From contig JARVKI010000181.1 of assembly GCA_036674765.1 (NCBI GenBank), forward strand, positions 1 through 31,263: a stretch of 31,263 bases of DNA. The letters are read 5' to 3'. Below the pieces are notes generated by a model, which saw nothing but the letters and a program-made list of their open reading frames with translations, made no database searches and had not been told where the DNA came from. This stretch comes from Seiridium cupressi. Lineage: Eukaryota > Ascomycota > Sordariomycetes > Amphisphaeriales > Sporocadaceae. Position numbers and translations under genes: made by a program. Each line of letters begins with the position of its first letter. Position 1 is the stretch's first letter. Positions 9,784 to 18,783 of the stretch are shown in pieces.

Positions 9784-10092
9784 ATGCTAGAGACATACAA
9801 GAATCCAGCCGGCCGAAAGGTCTTTCTTCTAGTTTATGTATTGGCTATCTTTCTAAGATCTAGCACTACTCGTGCCACGCCTAGTCTCTCGGAGGATGAC
9901 AAAAACCTCGCTGCTTCCACACACTTCAGTGAAGAACTCCTCAGCCAGTCTTTCCGCAACGAGGATGATTTACACAAGAGAATTCTCTCGACGATGGTGC
10001 CTGTTAATCAAAACCCCGAAGGCGTGGCTGCGTCAGCCTCGAGAGATGATATATTTTATTCAGGGTGCAGTATTTCTGGCGTTGAATTTTGA
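9784..10092 (+). CDS. Small hypothetical protein with possible signal peptide
   Basis: A 102-codon plus-strand frame opens with ATG at 9784. Its N-terminus has a basic start (GRK) and a hydrophobic run FLLVYVLAIFL, followed by a polar stretch ending in Ala, so a signal peptide with cleavage near residue 30 is conceivable. The rest is acidic and polar, with no cysteines before the last few residues. No family is recognised, and the gene sits in a region of pseudogenes, so it may be a fragment or chance frame. An overlapping frame at 9872-10108 is a shadow. Confidence 0.3.
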   Translation: MLETYKNPAGRKVFLLVYVLAIFLRSSTTRATPSLSEDDKNLAASTHFSEELLSQSFRNEDDLHKRILSTMVPVNQNPEGVAASASRDDIFYSGCSISGVEF

Positions 10093-10620
10093 GAGAACGA
10101 AGATCTAGCGGCCGTAACGATTACTTGCGGCCTATCAAATGCCGATCTTGTAATACAGTGGGATCGTCCATTGTGCCAGTCGTGTGATACTAATGAGTAG
10201 TGCTGGAGGCCGGTCACCCCGGAGAAGTGGATGCTATGAATGTGAGACAATGGCAATTAAGATGATTCGTAGCGCTTACTCCAACTAAGTCCTGCAGAGA
10301 CTTCACACTCTTGGTGCTTGTCAGAAATGAAATAGCCTTACATTGACTCGGCCAGCGGTAACTGGTACTCTTGGGAACATCGTCCATTCTACATTTATAC
10401 ATTAGCCTTGCGGTGATATTTCCAATAGCAATGATTTCTCCGGTCGACTCTTCCACTGAAGTCGCGTATGCAGGTTACTCTGGGTCTACTCGCGACGGTT
10501 AGAGGATGCCAGCTTAAAAAGGCAGGAAAACCAACAAACTTTGACTATTCCGTGACAATTAAGCAATAAACACTCTAATGCGAGAGAGAAGGGCCGAAGG
10601 TTCTGTCCTTCGTTCGCCAG
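10093..10620. other. No recognisable gene
   Basis: A minus frame at 10214-10456 (80 codons) has no motif I recognise. The stretch just upstream of the GTPase remnant, where its P-loop exon should be, contains no GxxxxGKS sequence in any frame. Confidence 0.35.
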
Positions 10621-10667
10621 ATACCTTCGAAATAAACGTTATCGCCAGCATCCCATCTCCTATTTTC

Positions 10668-11345
10668 AGCGTCTCTACCATCGAGGATTCATACCGTACT
10701 CAGGTATCGGTCGATCTGAGTATATTTGAGTACCAAGATATACTGATCATGCGACTGACCATGTTTACCGGTAGGGCCGGCAGGTTGTTCTGGAGATGTA
10801 AGACACGACTATCAACAGGAATCACCCTCTTCATCATACTAACTCAATTGGATAGTCTCGACACTGCGGGGACTAAGCAATTTGGTTCGTACGGCACAGC
10901 CTCTTCACCTATCCCTTTAAAACTGATTCGCAAAACTGATTCGGCTGTAGTTGCTATAAGAGATATGTATATGAAGACGGGCTAGGGGTTCCTATTAATC
11001 TTTAGTATTACGTCATAACTATTTTTAGCCGAGATTGCTGGCCTACGCGACGAGACTATTCGCGTTAAAGACGATAAGAATGTCCCTATAGTCATCTGCG
11101 GTAATAAAGCAGATCTCGTGGGCCAGAAAACCGTCCCGCGCATTAAATGGTTTTCGTTATCGCAGAAATAGGGTGCTCCCTATTATGAGTCTAGTGCGAG
11201 GACTCGAAGTAAGCGTTTCTTTCCATAATTGCCCGCGTCTGGGCAATATCATGGCGACTATCTGATTCTAATGGGCTAATCAAACGTAGCCAACGTCGAT
11301 AAAGTATTTACAGACCTCTGTCGACAAATGCTACGTCAGGACGAA
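10668..11345 (+). pseudogene. Ras/Rap-family small GTPase (krev-1/RSR1-like), 5'-truncated, introns kept
   Basis: After removing introns, a Rap/RSR1-type GTPase appears. Switch I is STIEDSYRTQ (about 10676-10705), followed by VSVD. Then come GRQVVLE (10775-10797), the G3 box LDTAGTKQF (10856-10884), VAIRDMYMKTG (10951-10982), FLLIFSITS, and G4 GNKADL (near 11098-11115). YYESSART follows, then NVDKVFTDLCRQMLRQD. Introns fit 10798-10855, 10885-10950 and 11209-11289, all GT...AG. The first intron (about 10718-10774) has lost its donor (CTGAGT). Three in-frame stops replace Gln, Gln and Trp (CAG, CAA, TGG), each a RIP-type change. The P-loop exon is missing, so it cannot bind GTP. Introns show that genomic DNA, not mRNA, was copied. 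In fungi this family controls polarity. Confidence 0.85.
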
Positions 11346-11510
11346 GTGGCTACAAAGCCTTTCAGTGCAAGAAAGATCGAATCTGCGGAGGATATGCCGA
11401 GGAGGGGCATCGTCACACCGTGTGCAACAACCCGATCGCGAAATGCGTGCCGTGTAGAGGGTCCCACGAGTCATTCAGCCGAAGCTGCCCAGTAATATAC
11501 CCTAGTCGTC
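11346..11510 (+). mobile_element. Tad1-like LINE ORF1 zinc-knuckle fragment
   Basis: The plus strand reads a retrotransposon Gag-like zinc-knuckle region: QCKKDRICGGYAEEGHRH, then C...KCVPCRGSHESFSRSCPV. The Cys/His spacing and the CGGxHESFSxxCP ending are typical of ORF1 of fungal Tad1-type LINEs. It is fused directly to the last codons of the GTPase remnant, so the junction near 11346 marks an insertion or deletion end. The frame ends at TAG near 11516. Confidence 0.75.
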
Positions 11511-11630
11511 ATGAGTAGAGTGTTGCAGGAAATTCAAATGAATGTGTGCAAACGGGCAATGGCACACGAAAGTTTGATGAATGAAAAACGGCGTATGCGG
11601 GTGTTTAGGGCCAAGTATTTTTTGCCGTAG
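11511..11630 (+). mobile_element. Tad1-like LINE ORF2 start (endonuclease N-terminus)
   Basis: ATG at 11511 opens a frame whose beginning, SRVLQEIQMNVCKRAMAHES then LMNE, matches the usual start of the AP-type endonuclease of fungal LINEs (V-L-Q-x-N-x-x-K...H-x-S-L-M-N-D-E). It follows the ORF1 zinc knuckle as in an intact LINE, then stops at TAG (11626-11628). The remaining endonuclease, reverse transcriptase and RNase H are absent. This is a short dead fragment. Confidence 0.6.
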
Positions 11631-12410
11631 TGGCAGCACTTCCACATATACCTTCTCCGCCTCGGTTGATCATGTAGTCAACGATTTGGGTGAGTGAGAG
11701 AGGCTTGAGTTATGGGATTTCAAGTCTTGGAAACTGTTGCCCTAGGTCGGCAATCAGTTTACAGCTGGGAATTAAGCGATAAATTGAAGGTCGATTAACA
11801 GAACATTCTAATCTCGTAATAGCTGACGATTTTGCGGTTTTGCAATCATAAGATCAATGGTTTCGGAGGGCCGTTTACTAATCCAGCTTGGCTCCCAACC
11901 CACTGATTCCGGCACATACTTGTAAATTAGCCGCGGTCGCAGTTTAAATTTTTGACGAGGCGTGGTACACACATTTCGTTGGCCAGCACGAAGGTGGGGT
12001 CGTTCGGGAGATTCCAGCATTCCGACCATGTGCTAGAGAAACGGTCGCGAGCTGAAGTAAGGTAATCAACTCTAGCGATTAGGGCCGCGGCGAGGTTTAG
12101 TAGCTCTTGCCGCTGCCTAATTTCTTAGAAGCACGTTATGGCGGCGGAATATGACCCCTTTTCCTTGCCCACGAGAACAACGCCGAGATATGCAGTGCAG
12201 GTAGGAGATAACATGCAACCTGCTCTTGTTGCAAGCATACGTCATCGGCCTCGATATTGGCATTTGGAGTGGATACAAACGCAAGATGGAGATAGCTGAG
12301 AGCTTTGGGCAGCCTGTTGTGGCTGTAAGTACTATTTCGAGCAAACTTAGGAAATTACTGCTTTATACTCCCAGAGACGTCTAGCAGCTCCCGTCATGGT
12401 ATCTTGTTAA
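11631..12410. other. No recognisable gene
   Basis: Short minus-strand frames at 11808-12029 and 12117-12344 have no motif and no splice partners that make sense. Composition is ordinary. It may be further LINE or gene debris. Confidence 0.35.
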
Positions 12411-12930
12411 TGAATCTCTAGACTTCGACGAGCAGGAGTTTTCGCGGCGTCCAGACTTCCATCTTCAAACCCTCCCTTGATGGACGACTCGGAGGCTGTG
12501 TGGGGCGCGACTTACCCCATCCGAAGGTAGCCTGGTACTACTGACCTGTCGTGTACTTGACGAGCCGCTAGAACCCAAGGTAAGCTGTATAAAAGTTTTT
12601 ATACCTAGCAAATGGCTGCGCTCGATTTCTGATACCCACCAATGGCACTCTACTCGTGCTTTATAATTCAACGTGGAGTGCTGTACAAAGCTTCCAGGAA
12701 AGACCCTCTGTCCCCTTTATTGTCCCTGCCCACAAGCAACAAAATCGAGACGTGATGGCAGGTTCTGGGGCTCTCAGGGTCTGGGAACTGAGCGAGGCAT
12801 CACCTTTTACGATATCCAGCTTGCCGGCCATGAACTACAAGGTTATTCCGCAGGGAGCGGGTATCGCAGTTTGGAACTGCTTCTGGGCCGCATCGAAAGC
12901 TTTAGCGACTCTACTCCGTTGACGATATAA
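12410..12930 (+). pseudogene. Unidentified decayed gene, possibly patatin-like
   Basis: A plus frame near 12416-12580 reads FDEQEFSRRPDF ... LTPSEGSLVLLTCRVLDEP and reaches a donor-like AAG|GTAAGC. Two overlapping plus frames follow at 12656-12922 and 12673-12930. One contains ALRVWELSEASPF, loosely like the W-x-A-x-R-A-T-S-A-A-P segment of patatin phospholipases, but the match is weak and the catalytic GxSxG is not present. I treat it as gene debris of unknown origin. Confidence 0.25.
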
Positions 12931-13327
12931 ACTTAGTTTAATTCTAAAAGTCCATTCGGTCCCCATAGGGTCTCCAGAATATAGTTCAATAAAGTGAATT
13001 TTTCTTTTAACTAAAAGTGGCTATTCCTTCGATTTGATCTCGGATTTTTGAATTATACCTTTGTGCGATAATATATATTTATAGGCACTGGTAGCAGCAT
13101 AACGAGCAGCGGGTTCTAATAGTATTTCGTCGATCCAATTACATGCGTCGTACGTTTTATATATTATTTAAGTTTCGATGCACTTAAACGATGGTGCTAC
13201 AGGTTAACCGCCGTGTATATAGCTGGTTACGGCGGAGAGTATTATTTTAAATTTATCCACGTTTTTGAGCTATTAATCTACTTTTCGCCGCCTTTTATAA
13301 ATGTCTTTATTACGGTATTAAAACGCT
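12931..13327. other. Transition into AT-rich repeat, no gene
   Basis: AT content rises gradually. The bases near 13190-13235 contain the inverted pair GGTTAACCGCCGTG / GGTTACGGCGG, which may belong to the LTR body of the element whose 3' LTR start lies at 13369. No open frame. Confidence 0.35.
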
Positions 13328-13448
13328 ATTAAAGCGTTAACGGCACGGTGTTTATAAAAGGCCGTTATATTAATTTAAAACTTAATTTCCTCTTTTCTTT
13401 TTTATATAATAATAATATATTAAATTATTAATATATAAAACCGTAATA
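13328..13448 (-). repeat. 3' LTR start plus polypurine tract of the second LTR element, copy 2
   Basis: This is the partner of the repeat at 4299-4418. On the minus strand a purine run (complement of TTCCTCTTTTCTTTTTT near 13388-13405) precedes the LTR-like start, here TATAACGGCC (RIP form of TGTAACGGC) beginning at 13369, then TTTTATAAACACC. The two copies differ mainly by transitions, each retaining some unmutated sites that the other lost. Confidence 0.55.
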
Positions 13449-13975
13449 ATTCATTATATTTTTAAAAAAATAAAAGTATTTTAAAAAATATTAAATTTAT
13501 ACGTTTATTTTAATTTTTACCCGGCTTTAAAACCGGTTTTATATCGTTATTAAAACTTTTTAAATTTACTTTTATAAGATTTTAAAAAAACTCTTATAAT
13601 TAAAATATTAATTATAATTATATCCTATTAAAATATTTAAAACCCGGTAAATTATAATTATTTTTCCGTTTTTAATATATTATATAATTTAAATACTATT
13701 AACGTTATTACTTTTATTAACTTAAATAACGAGTTTATTTCGGTATTTTTACGTTAAAATACCGTTTTAAATATAATTAAACTTTTAATAAATTATAAAA
13801 TTATTTTATTTAAATTTTATTTATAATATTATAAATACTTTTTATTACCGTAATTTAATAAATCTCGGTTAAAAAAACGGAATCGGGATAATTACTTTTA
13901 AATACTTACCCTTCTTTTTCCAATTCTAACTTTAATAAATCGAACGGGTTGGCCATTTTAATAGCTGGTAACCCG
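13449..13975 (-). mobile_element. RIP-mutated internal 3' part of the second LTR element
   Basis: The stretch is very AT-rich with stops in all frames and ends abruptly at normal sequence near 13920-13980. At that edge the minus strand reads MANPFDLLKLELEKEG at about 13907-13955, before stops take over. I do not recognise it, but it may be the last well-preserved piece of the element's coding sequence, or host sequence at the insertion point. Confidence 0.45.
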
Positions 13976-15731
13976 CTGTCAGCTTAATCCGCAATCGCAT
14001 CAGTAGCTTCAAAGTTGAGATGTCTGCAATAGCACCTATGCTCCTACTCACCAAGCCAATTTCCTATGGTATTTGACTATTGGATAAAATAGCTTGCGCT
14101 TGTCACCTTTACCAGGCGGCAGAACCCTAAATCGTCGAAGCCGAAGCATAGAGTATACTTATGCAGCTTCTCTATACCAAGGAACCTTGTTTTTCGCATT
14201 TCTGTAGAACTTCTGCTCCCGCTTGGCATCTATATTATTTCACCAAATGCAACTCTGCCCTTTCACCTAGAGAGCCCATCGCTCATCACTTGCGCTGTCA
14301 ATCGTGGTTGGCAATCGGAGTTACTCTGCTAAGGCTATAGACCAACCGGCCCACTATTACTTCAAAGTCAGAGGAATGCCATGGCGCTAGCCGGGTTAGA
14401 GATTATATTACTACTAAGCGAGTACGCATCTTACCATCATTCTGTAGGGCTGTGGGTATTACCATCTCATCAGAAAGCCCTCCTCAACGAAGGTCTGGAC
14501 ACGGGTGCCCTTCGAGCACCAGCGCCTATCGCGCAAACGGGTGATAAGTTAGTCACCTGGGTTTATATACCCATCAACGACATCGATTATGATTGCTTTT
14601 TAAACAGGCGCTCGTGGCCTTTCTAGTCGAATCTGACTGTCAATCTTTGGACCGTGGCGGGGGTGCAACGCGCCGGGGACGTACTCGGCCGAGGCATAGT
14701 TGTCCTTTCGGGGTTCCGAAGTTTAGAACAGAGCCTAATCCGAGTAGAACTTGGAAGTGCCTTTGATCCATGCGCCATCCACAAGGTCACTAGCGCCGAC
14801 AGTATATTTATACTGCAGTCATTTCTGGGCTGCGCTCGCTTGTCTCTCCTCGTTGGCTGTGAACAATACAAATAAGGGAGATCATACATTTGGGGCATTA
14901 AATATATATGGTATATCATATAGACGATTGGTAAAACTACCAAGTATATTCGAATGCTTATTACAGTGTGGTTATCATCTTTATTATCGCCAAAGTCTAG
15001 CCTCCCCCATGTCTTATGCCTAAGCTCTTTTATATGCTGATACCAACCTCCGAAAGCACCAAGCCGCAGTAAGTCGCAAAACACCCGTCACGGCTCGGCA
15101 GGAGTCTGCCTGCTCAAGCTTTATAACTTAGAGCCCAATTCCAATTTCACCCCTTTTTAGCGCTAAGTAACAGCCTTGCGGAGCATGAAAGCAGGGTCGC
15201 TCTCTTCAATATGCCGCCAGGCGGTTGTACTCATGCCCACGCCTGCCAAATTGAAATCTATCCAGAGGAGATCCTAGAGTCTAGCCTCCCTAGCGTCGTT
15301 TCACTCCATATAGGGCTACTGGGTCATCAGAAGGCGTCGTGAACTATCGGCTTTCATATCTACTCCGGCGATGGCACTTACGCGCCTTTTGGATTGTCGC
15401 TGTCAGCCGTTCCGTGCATTGAGATATAGGCCTTCATGACTTTCTAAGCGCAAGTGGCACCAGAATACGCCAGGATGTCACTCCTCAAGAGGTGGCCATT
15501 CGAGGTAACTTTGTGAACATGACGTCGCAATGTGGTTGCGAATGGGAAAGCACTCCAAGAATATAGCGATTACTCTATGAGAGCTTCGGAAAATGGGGTG
15601 TCTTTGCCGTATGTAAGGTCTCTTCGTATTGCATGCCTTAAAGGTCCGCACCTGCTGGCATAATAGAACCTCCATGCTGTTGCCGTGATAATTCCCATCC
15701 AAGATACGAGGGAAAGAGCAAACCAGACGAA
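13976..15731. other. About 1.75 kb without a recognisable gene
   Basis: Normal composition, with short frames on both strands (14381-14626 plus, 14623-15084 minus, 15478-15702 minus), none with a motif. On the minus strand near 14180-14330 one frame reads DAKREQKFYRNAKNKV followed by RRFRVLPPGKGDKRK with stops between segments. That suggests a decayed gene, but I cannot name it. A plus frame near 15210-15300 reads MPPGGCTHAHACQIEIY, also unassigned. Confidence 0.4.
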
Positions 15732-16280
15732 ATGTCCCACCTCCCCCAAAACCGAGGCCTAAAGTCTATCGTCTCTCTTTCTCCCCTTTCCTCCCCGGTT
15801 CGAGATTCAGCTCGACTCCGCGGCATTTTGTTCCCAGCTTTCAAAACGAAGATGACGACGAAGACGAAGACGAAGACGAAGACAACGACGACGACGAAGA
15901 CGAAGATGACGACGAAGATGACGACGAAGATGACGACGATAACGACGATGACGACGACGACGACGACGACGATGACGATGATGATGATGATGATGATGCC
16001 GACGAACGAGCCGGCCGCCGCTCTTGGCAGCGATACCTGGTGGCATCGAGTATACGAGATTGCCGGCGCCTTTGGCGGGTTTGCGACGTTCGTGGCCGAC
16101 GTATTGGGTGGCGTCTGGGTCCTCTTGCGGGCCTACCAGGCCAGACGTAAAGACACCGACGGCATGTCGTTTAGTTTTCTATCCCTATTACCTGTTATAG
16201 CTGGCCCGATTTATTTTAATTTAATCCCTATAAAATTATTTGCTAACTTTTTAATTTTAATAGACCGTAACCTAGACTAA
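15732..16280 (+). CDS. Low-complexity ORF with Lys/Thr/Met repeat and one hydrophobic segment
   Basis: A 182-codon frame starts at ATG 15732. Residues about 38-92 are encoded by a GAC/GAA/GAT trinucleotide tract and read as Met-Thr-Lys repeats. The same tract read one base over would be poly-Asp/Glu. Residues about 100-140 look like real protein: WWHRVYEIAGAFGGF then FVADVLGGVWVLLRAY, a plausible membrane helix followed by basic QARRK. A GTAAAG donor at 16147 and a GCTAAC...TTTTAATAG acceptor end at 16263 suggest an intron, which would alter the C-terminus. No known family. The coding status is uncertain because the repeat keeps frames open by itself. Confidence 0.35.
   Translation: MSHLPQNRGLKSIVSLSPLSSPVRDSARLRGILFPAFKTKMTTKTKTKTKTTTTTKTKMTTKMTTKMTTITTMTTTTTTTMTMMMMMMMPTNEPAAALGSDTWWHRVYEIAGAFGGFATFVADVLGGVWVLLRAYQARRKDTDGMSFSFLSLLPVIAGPIYFNLIPIKLFANFLILIDRNLD
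15846..15999. repeat. GAC/GAA/GAT trinucleotide microsatellite
   Basis: About 150 bases consist almost only of imperfect GAC, GAA and GAT triplets, ending in an uninterrupted GAT run (about 15978-15999). It keeps four or more reading frames open at once (Thr/Lys/Met, Asp/Glu on plus; His/Arg, Ser-type on minus), so ORFs across it are weak evidence of a gene. Confidence 0.9.
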
Positions 16281-16600
16281 CGCGGTGCTCGTGGCGAGCG
16301 TGGTCGCCGTGGTCCCCCCGGTCCTCCGTGCCCATGCCGCTGCCATTACGTCGCCGGCCCCGACCCGACCTTGGTCGCTCTCCCCCCTTCCCCCCTTCCC
16401 CCCCTCCTTTCCTCCCGCGTCCCTCCCGCCTCCCATGTCCGGTGCGCCCGGCCGTAGCACCACCACTGGCCGAAGAGTCAGAGCAGGAGGAGCAGCAGCA
16501 GCAGCCGAAGAAGAAGAAGCCGCAGCAGCAACATCAACAGAAGAAGAAGCGCCTCCTCCGATTTTAAATCGGAAACTCACTCTATTGAGTGAGAGATGAC
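16276..16600 (+). other. GC-rich low-complexity stretch with collagen-like and Pro/Gln/Lys frames
   Basis: This is the most GC-rich part of the window. One plus frame reads RGARGERGRRGPPGPP (about 16281-16328), with Gly at every third place as in collagen-like repeats. Another reads Pro-rich then EESEQEEQQQQPKKKKPQQQ to a stop near 16565. They could be the second exon of the preceding ORF after splicing at 16263 or 16275, but no join keeps all of them in one frame. A frame opening without ATG at 16285 is probably a by-product. Confidence 0.4.
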
Positions 16601-16676
16601 TTTGCGCGGTCGTCGACCCTAGACCAGACCTCCAAGGGTTTGGTCTAGGGCCTGAACCACGGAGACTGTGGGTCAG
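16576..16676. terminator. Three consecutive hairpins
   Basis: Three stem-loops stand in a row. CTCACTC (16576-16582) pairs with GAGTGAG (16587-16593) around a TATT loop. CCCTAGACCA (16617-16626) pairs perfectly with TGGTCTAGGG (16641-16650). CTGAACCAC (16652-16660) pairs with GTGGGTCAG (16668-16676) with one mismatch. They lie just after the GC-rich ORF stretch, so a role in RNA 3'-end structure is possible; a structured non-coding RNA is another. The pairing is seen; the role is inference. Confidence 0.5.
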
Positions 16677-17012
16677 ACGCTTCCATCAATGATAGCGTAC
16701 CCGTTCAGGTCTAGTAGGCATATCATCAAAGCCGAAGCCAAAGCAGCTCCATCGCCTTGCCACCCTCAAAAACAGGCGTAAAGACGACCATCAACCCTTC
16801 AAACGCGCCAGCATCATCAACAGTCATCCTTCAAAGCCACCTTCGCATCTTCCACCTGTAGCCCTCATGCTATCATCCAGAGGATTCCCATACTATCCAT
16901 CTGCGTTTCACACTCATCTCAACTATTGGTCCACTATACTACAGGAATCAGACAACACAAGGATACCCAGAGATTCACCGCGGCGATACCGGGTGGAATT
17001 CACTCTTAGTCT

Positions 17013-17265
17013 CAACTACCGAGAAATTCCATTTATGAGGAGAAGTCACCCGCGAGAAGTCATCCATGAGGAAAATTCATCCATAAGGAAAAGTCATACA
17101 CCCCCATCAGGAAACCAATCCAGGCAGATAATGTATCTGCCAGGAGAAACCGTTCACCAGCAGTTCCATTGGGGAGGAAATCCACCCATAAGGAAAAGCC
17201 ATCCACCAAGAGCAATCATTCGCTAGGGGACCATTTGTTAGCAAAAGCCATCGACCAGGAGGATG
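17013..17265. repeat. 17-bp degenerate minisatellite
   Basis: About fifteen tandem units, mostly 17 bases long, follow the pattern CATCCAtaAGGAAAAGT. Clear examples are 17030-17046, 17061-17077, 17078-17094, 17183-17199, 17200-17216, 17232-17248 and 17249-17265. Units between 17095 and 17182 are more diverged and sometimes 16 bases. The frame at 16867-17226 across it is an effect of the repeat, since 17 is not divisible by three and the units are read in shifting frames. Confidence 0.8.
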
Positions 17266-17295
17266 CTCTTACCCAGAGAGCTTTTGCCCAAGAGG

Positions 17296-17305
17296 CTATA
17301 TAAAG
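17296..17305 (+). promoter_or_regulatory. TATA box candidate
   Basis: CTATATAAAG lies directly after the 17-bp repeat array and about 40 bases before the ATG at 17343. Spacing and sequence fit a fungal core promoter for the small Ser-rich ORF. Confidence 0.45.
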
Positions 17306-17342
17306 GAGATCAGCTTTGGCACACTATGGAGGACAACTAATC

Positions 17343-17588
17343 ATGTCTAAGAAGCAGTCATCGATGTCATCGTCCTCGTTTTCTTCTTCGTCTTCGTCGT
17401 CGTCGCCGCCGCTCTTGCCATCCTTGTCGATATGGTAATGTCCATCGTTGTCGTTCCTTTTCCTGTGGTTCGCATAATCTTTGCTAATTGCATTTTCATC
17501 TCAAAGCGATTATGCCAGGTATTCTACCCTGCCGGCTGACAACCCGTCTTCCAGATCACCTTCGTCCGATCAATACTCAGCGCACTAA
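17343..17588 (+). CDS. Small Ser-rich hypothetical protein (spliced)
   Basis: ATG at 17343 opens MSKKQSSMSSSSF followed by a run of Ser encoded by TCG/TCT triplets, then PPLLPSLSI. A good intron, 17435-17506 (GTAATG ... GCTAAT ... CAAAG, 72 bases), joins to a second exon ending with TAA at 17586-17588. The spliced product is 57 residues; unspliced it stops after 31. A TATA box precedes it. There is no homologue I know, no signal peptide, and the Ser run comes from a TCG-type microsatellite, so it could be a chance frame. Confidence 0.3.
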
Positions 17589-18783
17589 AGGTCCCACATT
17601 CTTCGCTCTAGCGCAGTCACAATCTTCTCAATTTTCTCCCGGCTGCAGTGTTGGCGCGCATTTCAGGCCAGCAAACTTTCTGCAGAACGCTAGGCCATCG
17701 ACGCACGCCATGGTGTTTACCACGTGCGGCATATAAGATCACGGGCCTGTTCACACGTCGAAGGCAGTGCTGACGTGTTACTGCCGTCCGGCATTCGTCT
17801 GTGGCTGACTTTCCTGCACTGCATTGCTCGCTCAATCGAATGTATCCGAGCATTTAGTTGTTCTTCGTGTTGGGGGCAACTCAAAGGCCGGCCAAGCAGT
17901 CCAACTACCGACTCTGTCAGTTACATTCGAGGCTGCTGATGTTATTGTTGTTGCAGTGGAAACTGCGAAATTTTCTCTCTGTGAAGGCTCCGGCCAACAA
18001 AACCCGCTCGATTGTCATACCCACTGGCACGGTCATGTCCAATTGGCCATCCAAGTATGAACGCGCCCCTGTGTCATAGAACATCGCATAAAGCGGGGCG
18101 GGCGCATGCTAATCCCCAAACGCGCTCACCTTGTTATGTCGGAGTTTACCGTACTGTTGTTGGTGGTATTTTGTTCTCGACACTACCGCGGCAGCCTGTA
18201 TCCTTTTTGAGTTTCTCGCAACCATGGATTCAAGGCTGACGGGCTTGAAAACACGCTCTTCATCACCAGTACTTGCCGGCCGTTGCTGGTGGTTCTACAT
18301 TGTGCCCAGGAGATGCGGGACGTGCTCAGTACCGGGGAATCGACGGTATCTGTGTGATTGTCTCGAGTCGCATTAGCACTATTCAAATCGGAGGATCGAG
18401 AGTGCTCTCTTTTTTCTCCAGCGAGAGAAGGCGATGAGTACTGGAACACACACAGCAACTCCAAAACACGCTAAACAACGAGCAAGTTGCGCCATCTTCA
18501 AGCTCAATTTATTTCGCACTCCATATCAGGCTCGTCAGCCATCCACCTTTTGACCTTAAACCATAGTCAAGCAAATCATTCCCATACCTCGCAAGCAGCT
18601 ACAGTGCAAAGATCCGAGTTATTGGTGTCCCTTCAGCCTGCATCCCGTTGTTCCAATCATCTTTCACCTATAATAAGTTCCCTACGTGTCTCTTCACGGT
18701 TACGGTCTCTGGACCACGACGCGAATCACTCAACCATCTGGGACATGAGAGGGGATTATTCACTGGCCTAGAATCTTGCGAAT
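17589..18783. other. About 1.2 kb without a recognisable gene
   Basis: Many short frames overlap on both strands (17617-17853, 17824-18060, 18131-18376, 18183-18464, 18487-18771), none with a motif, and no splice arrangement gives a convincing protein. The last 300 bases are the likely promoter region of the ORF at 18784, although no clear TATA box is seen. Confidence 0.4.

Noticed and set aside
14623..15084. A 153-residue minus-strand protein
   Set aside because: No motif, unusual composition, and overlapped by equally long plus-strand frames.
15807..16046. A His/Arg-rich minus-strand protein
   Set aside because: It is the complement of the GAC/GAT microsatellite; the repeat alone keeps the frame open.
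16867..17226. A 119-residue protein
   Set aside because: Most of it is the 17-bp minisatellite read through successive frames; there is no motif.
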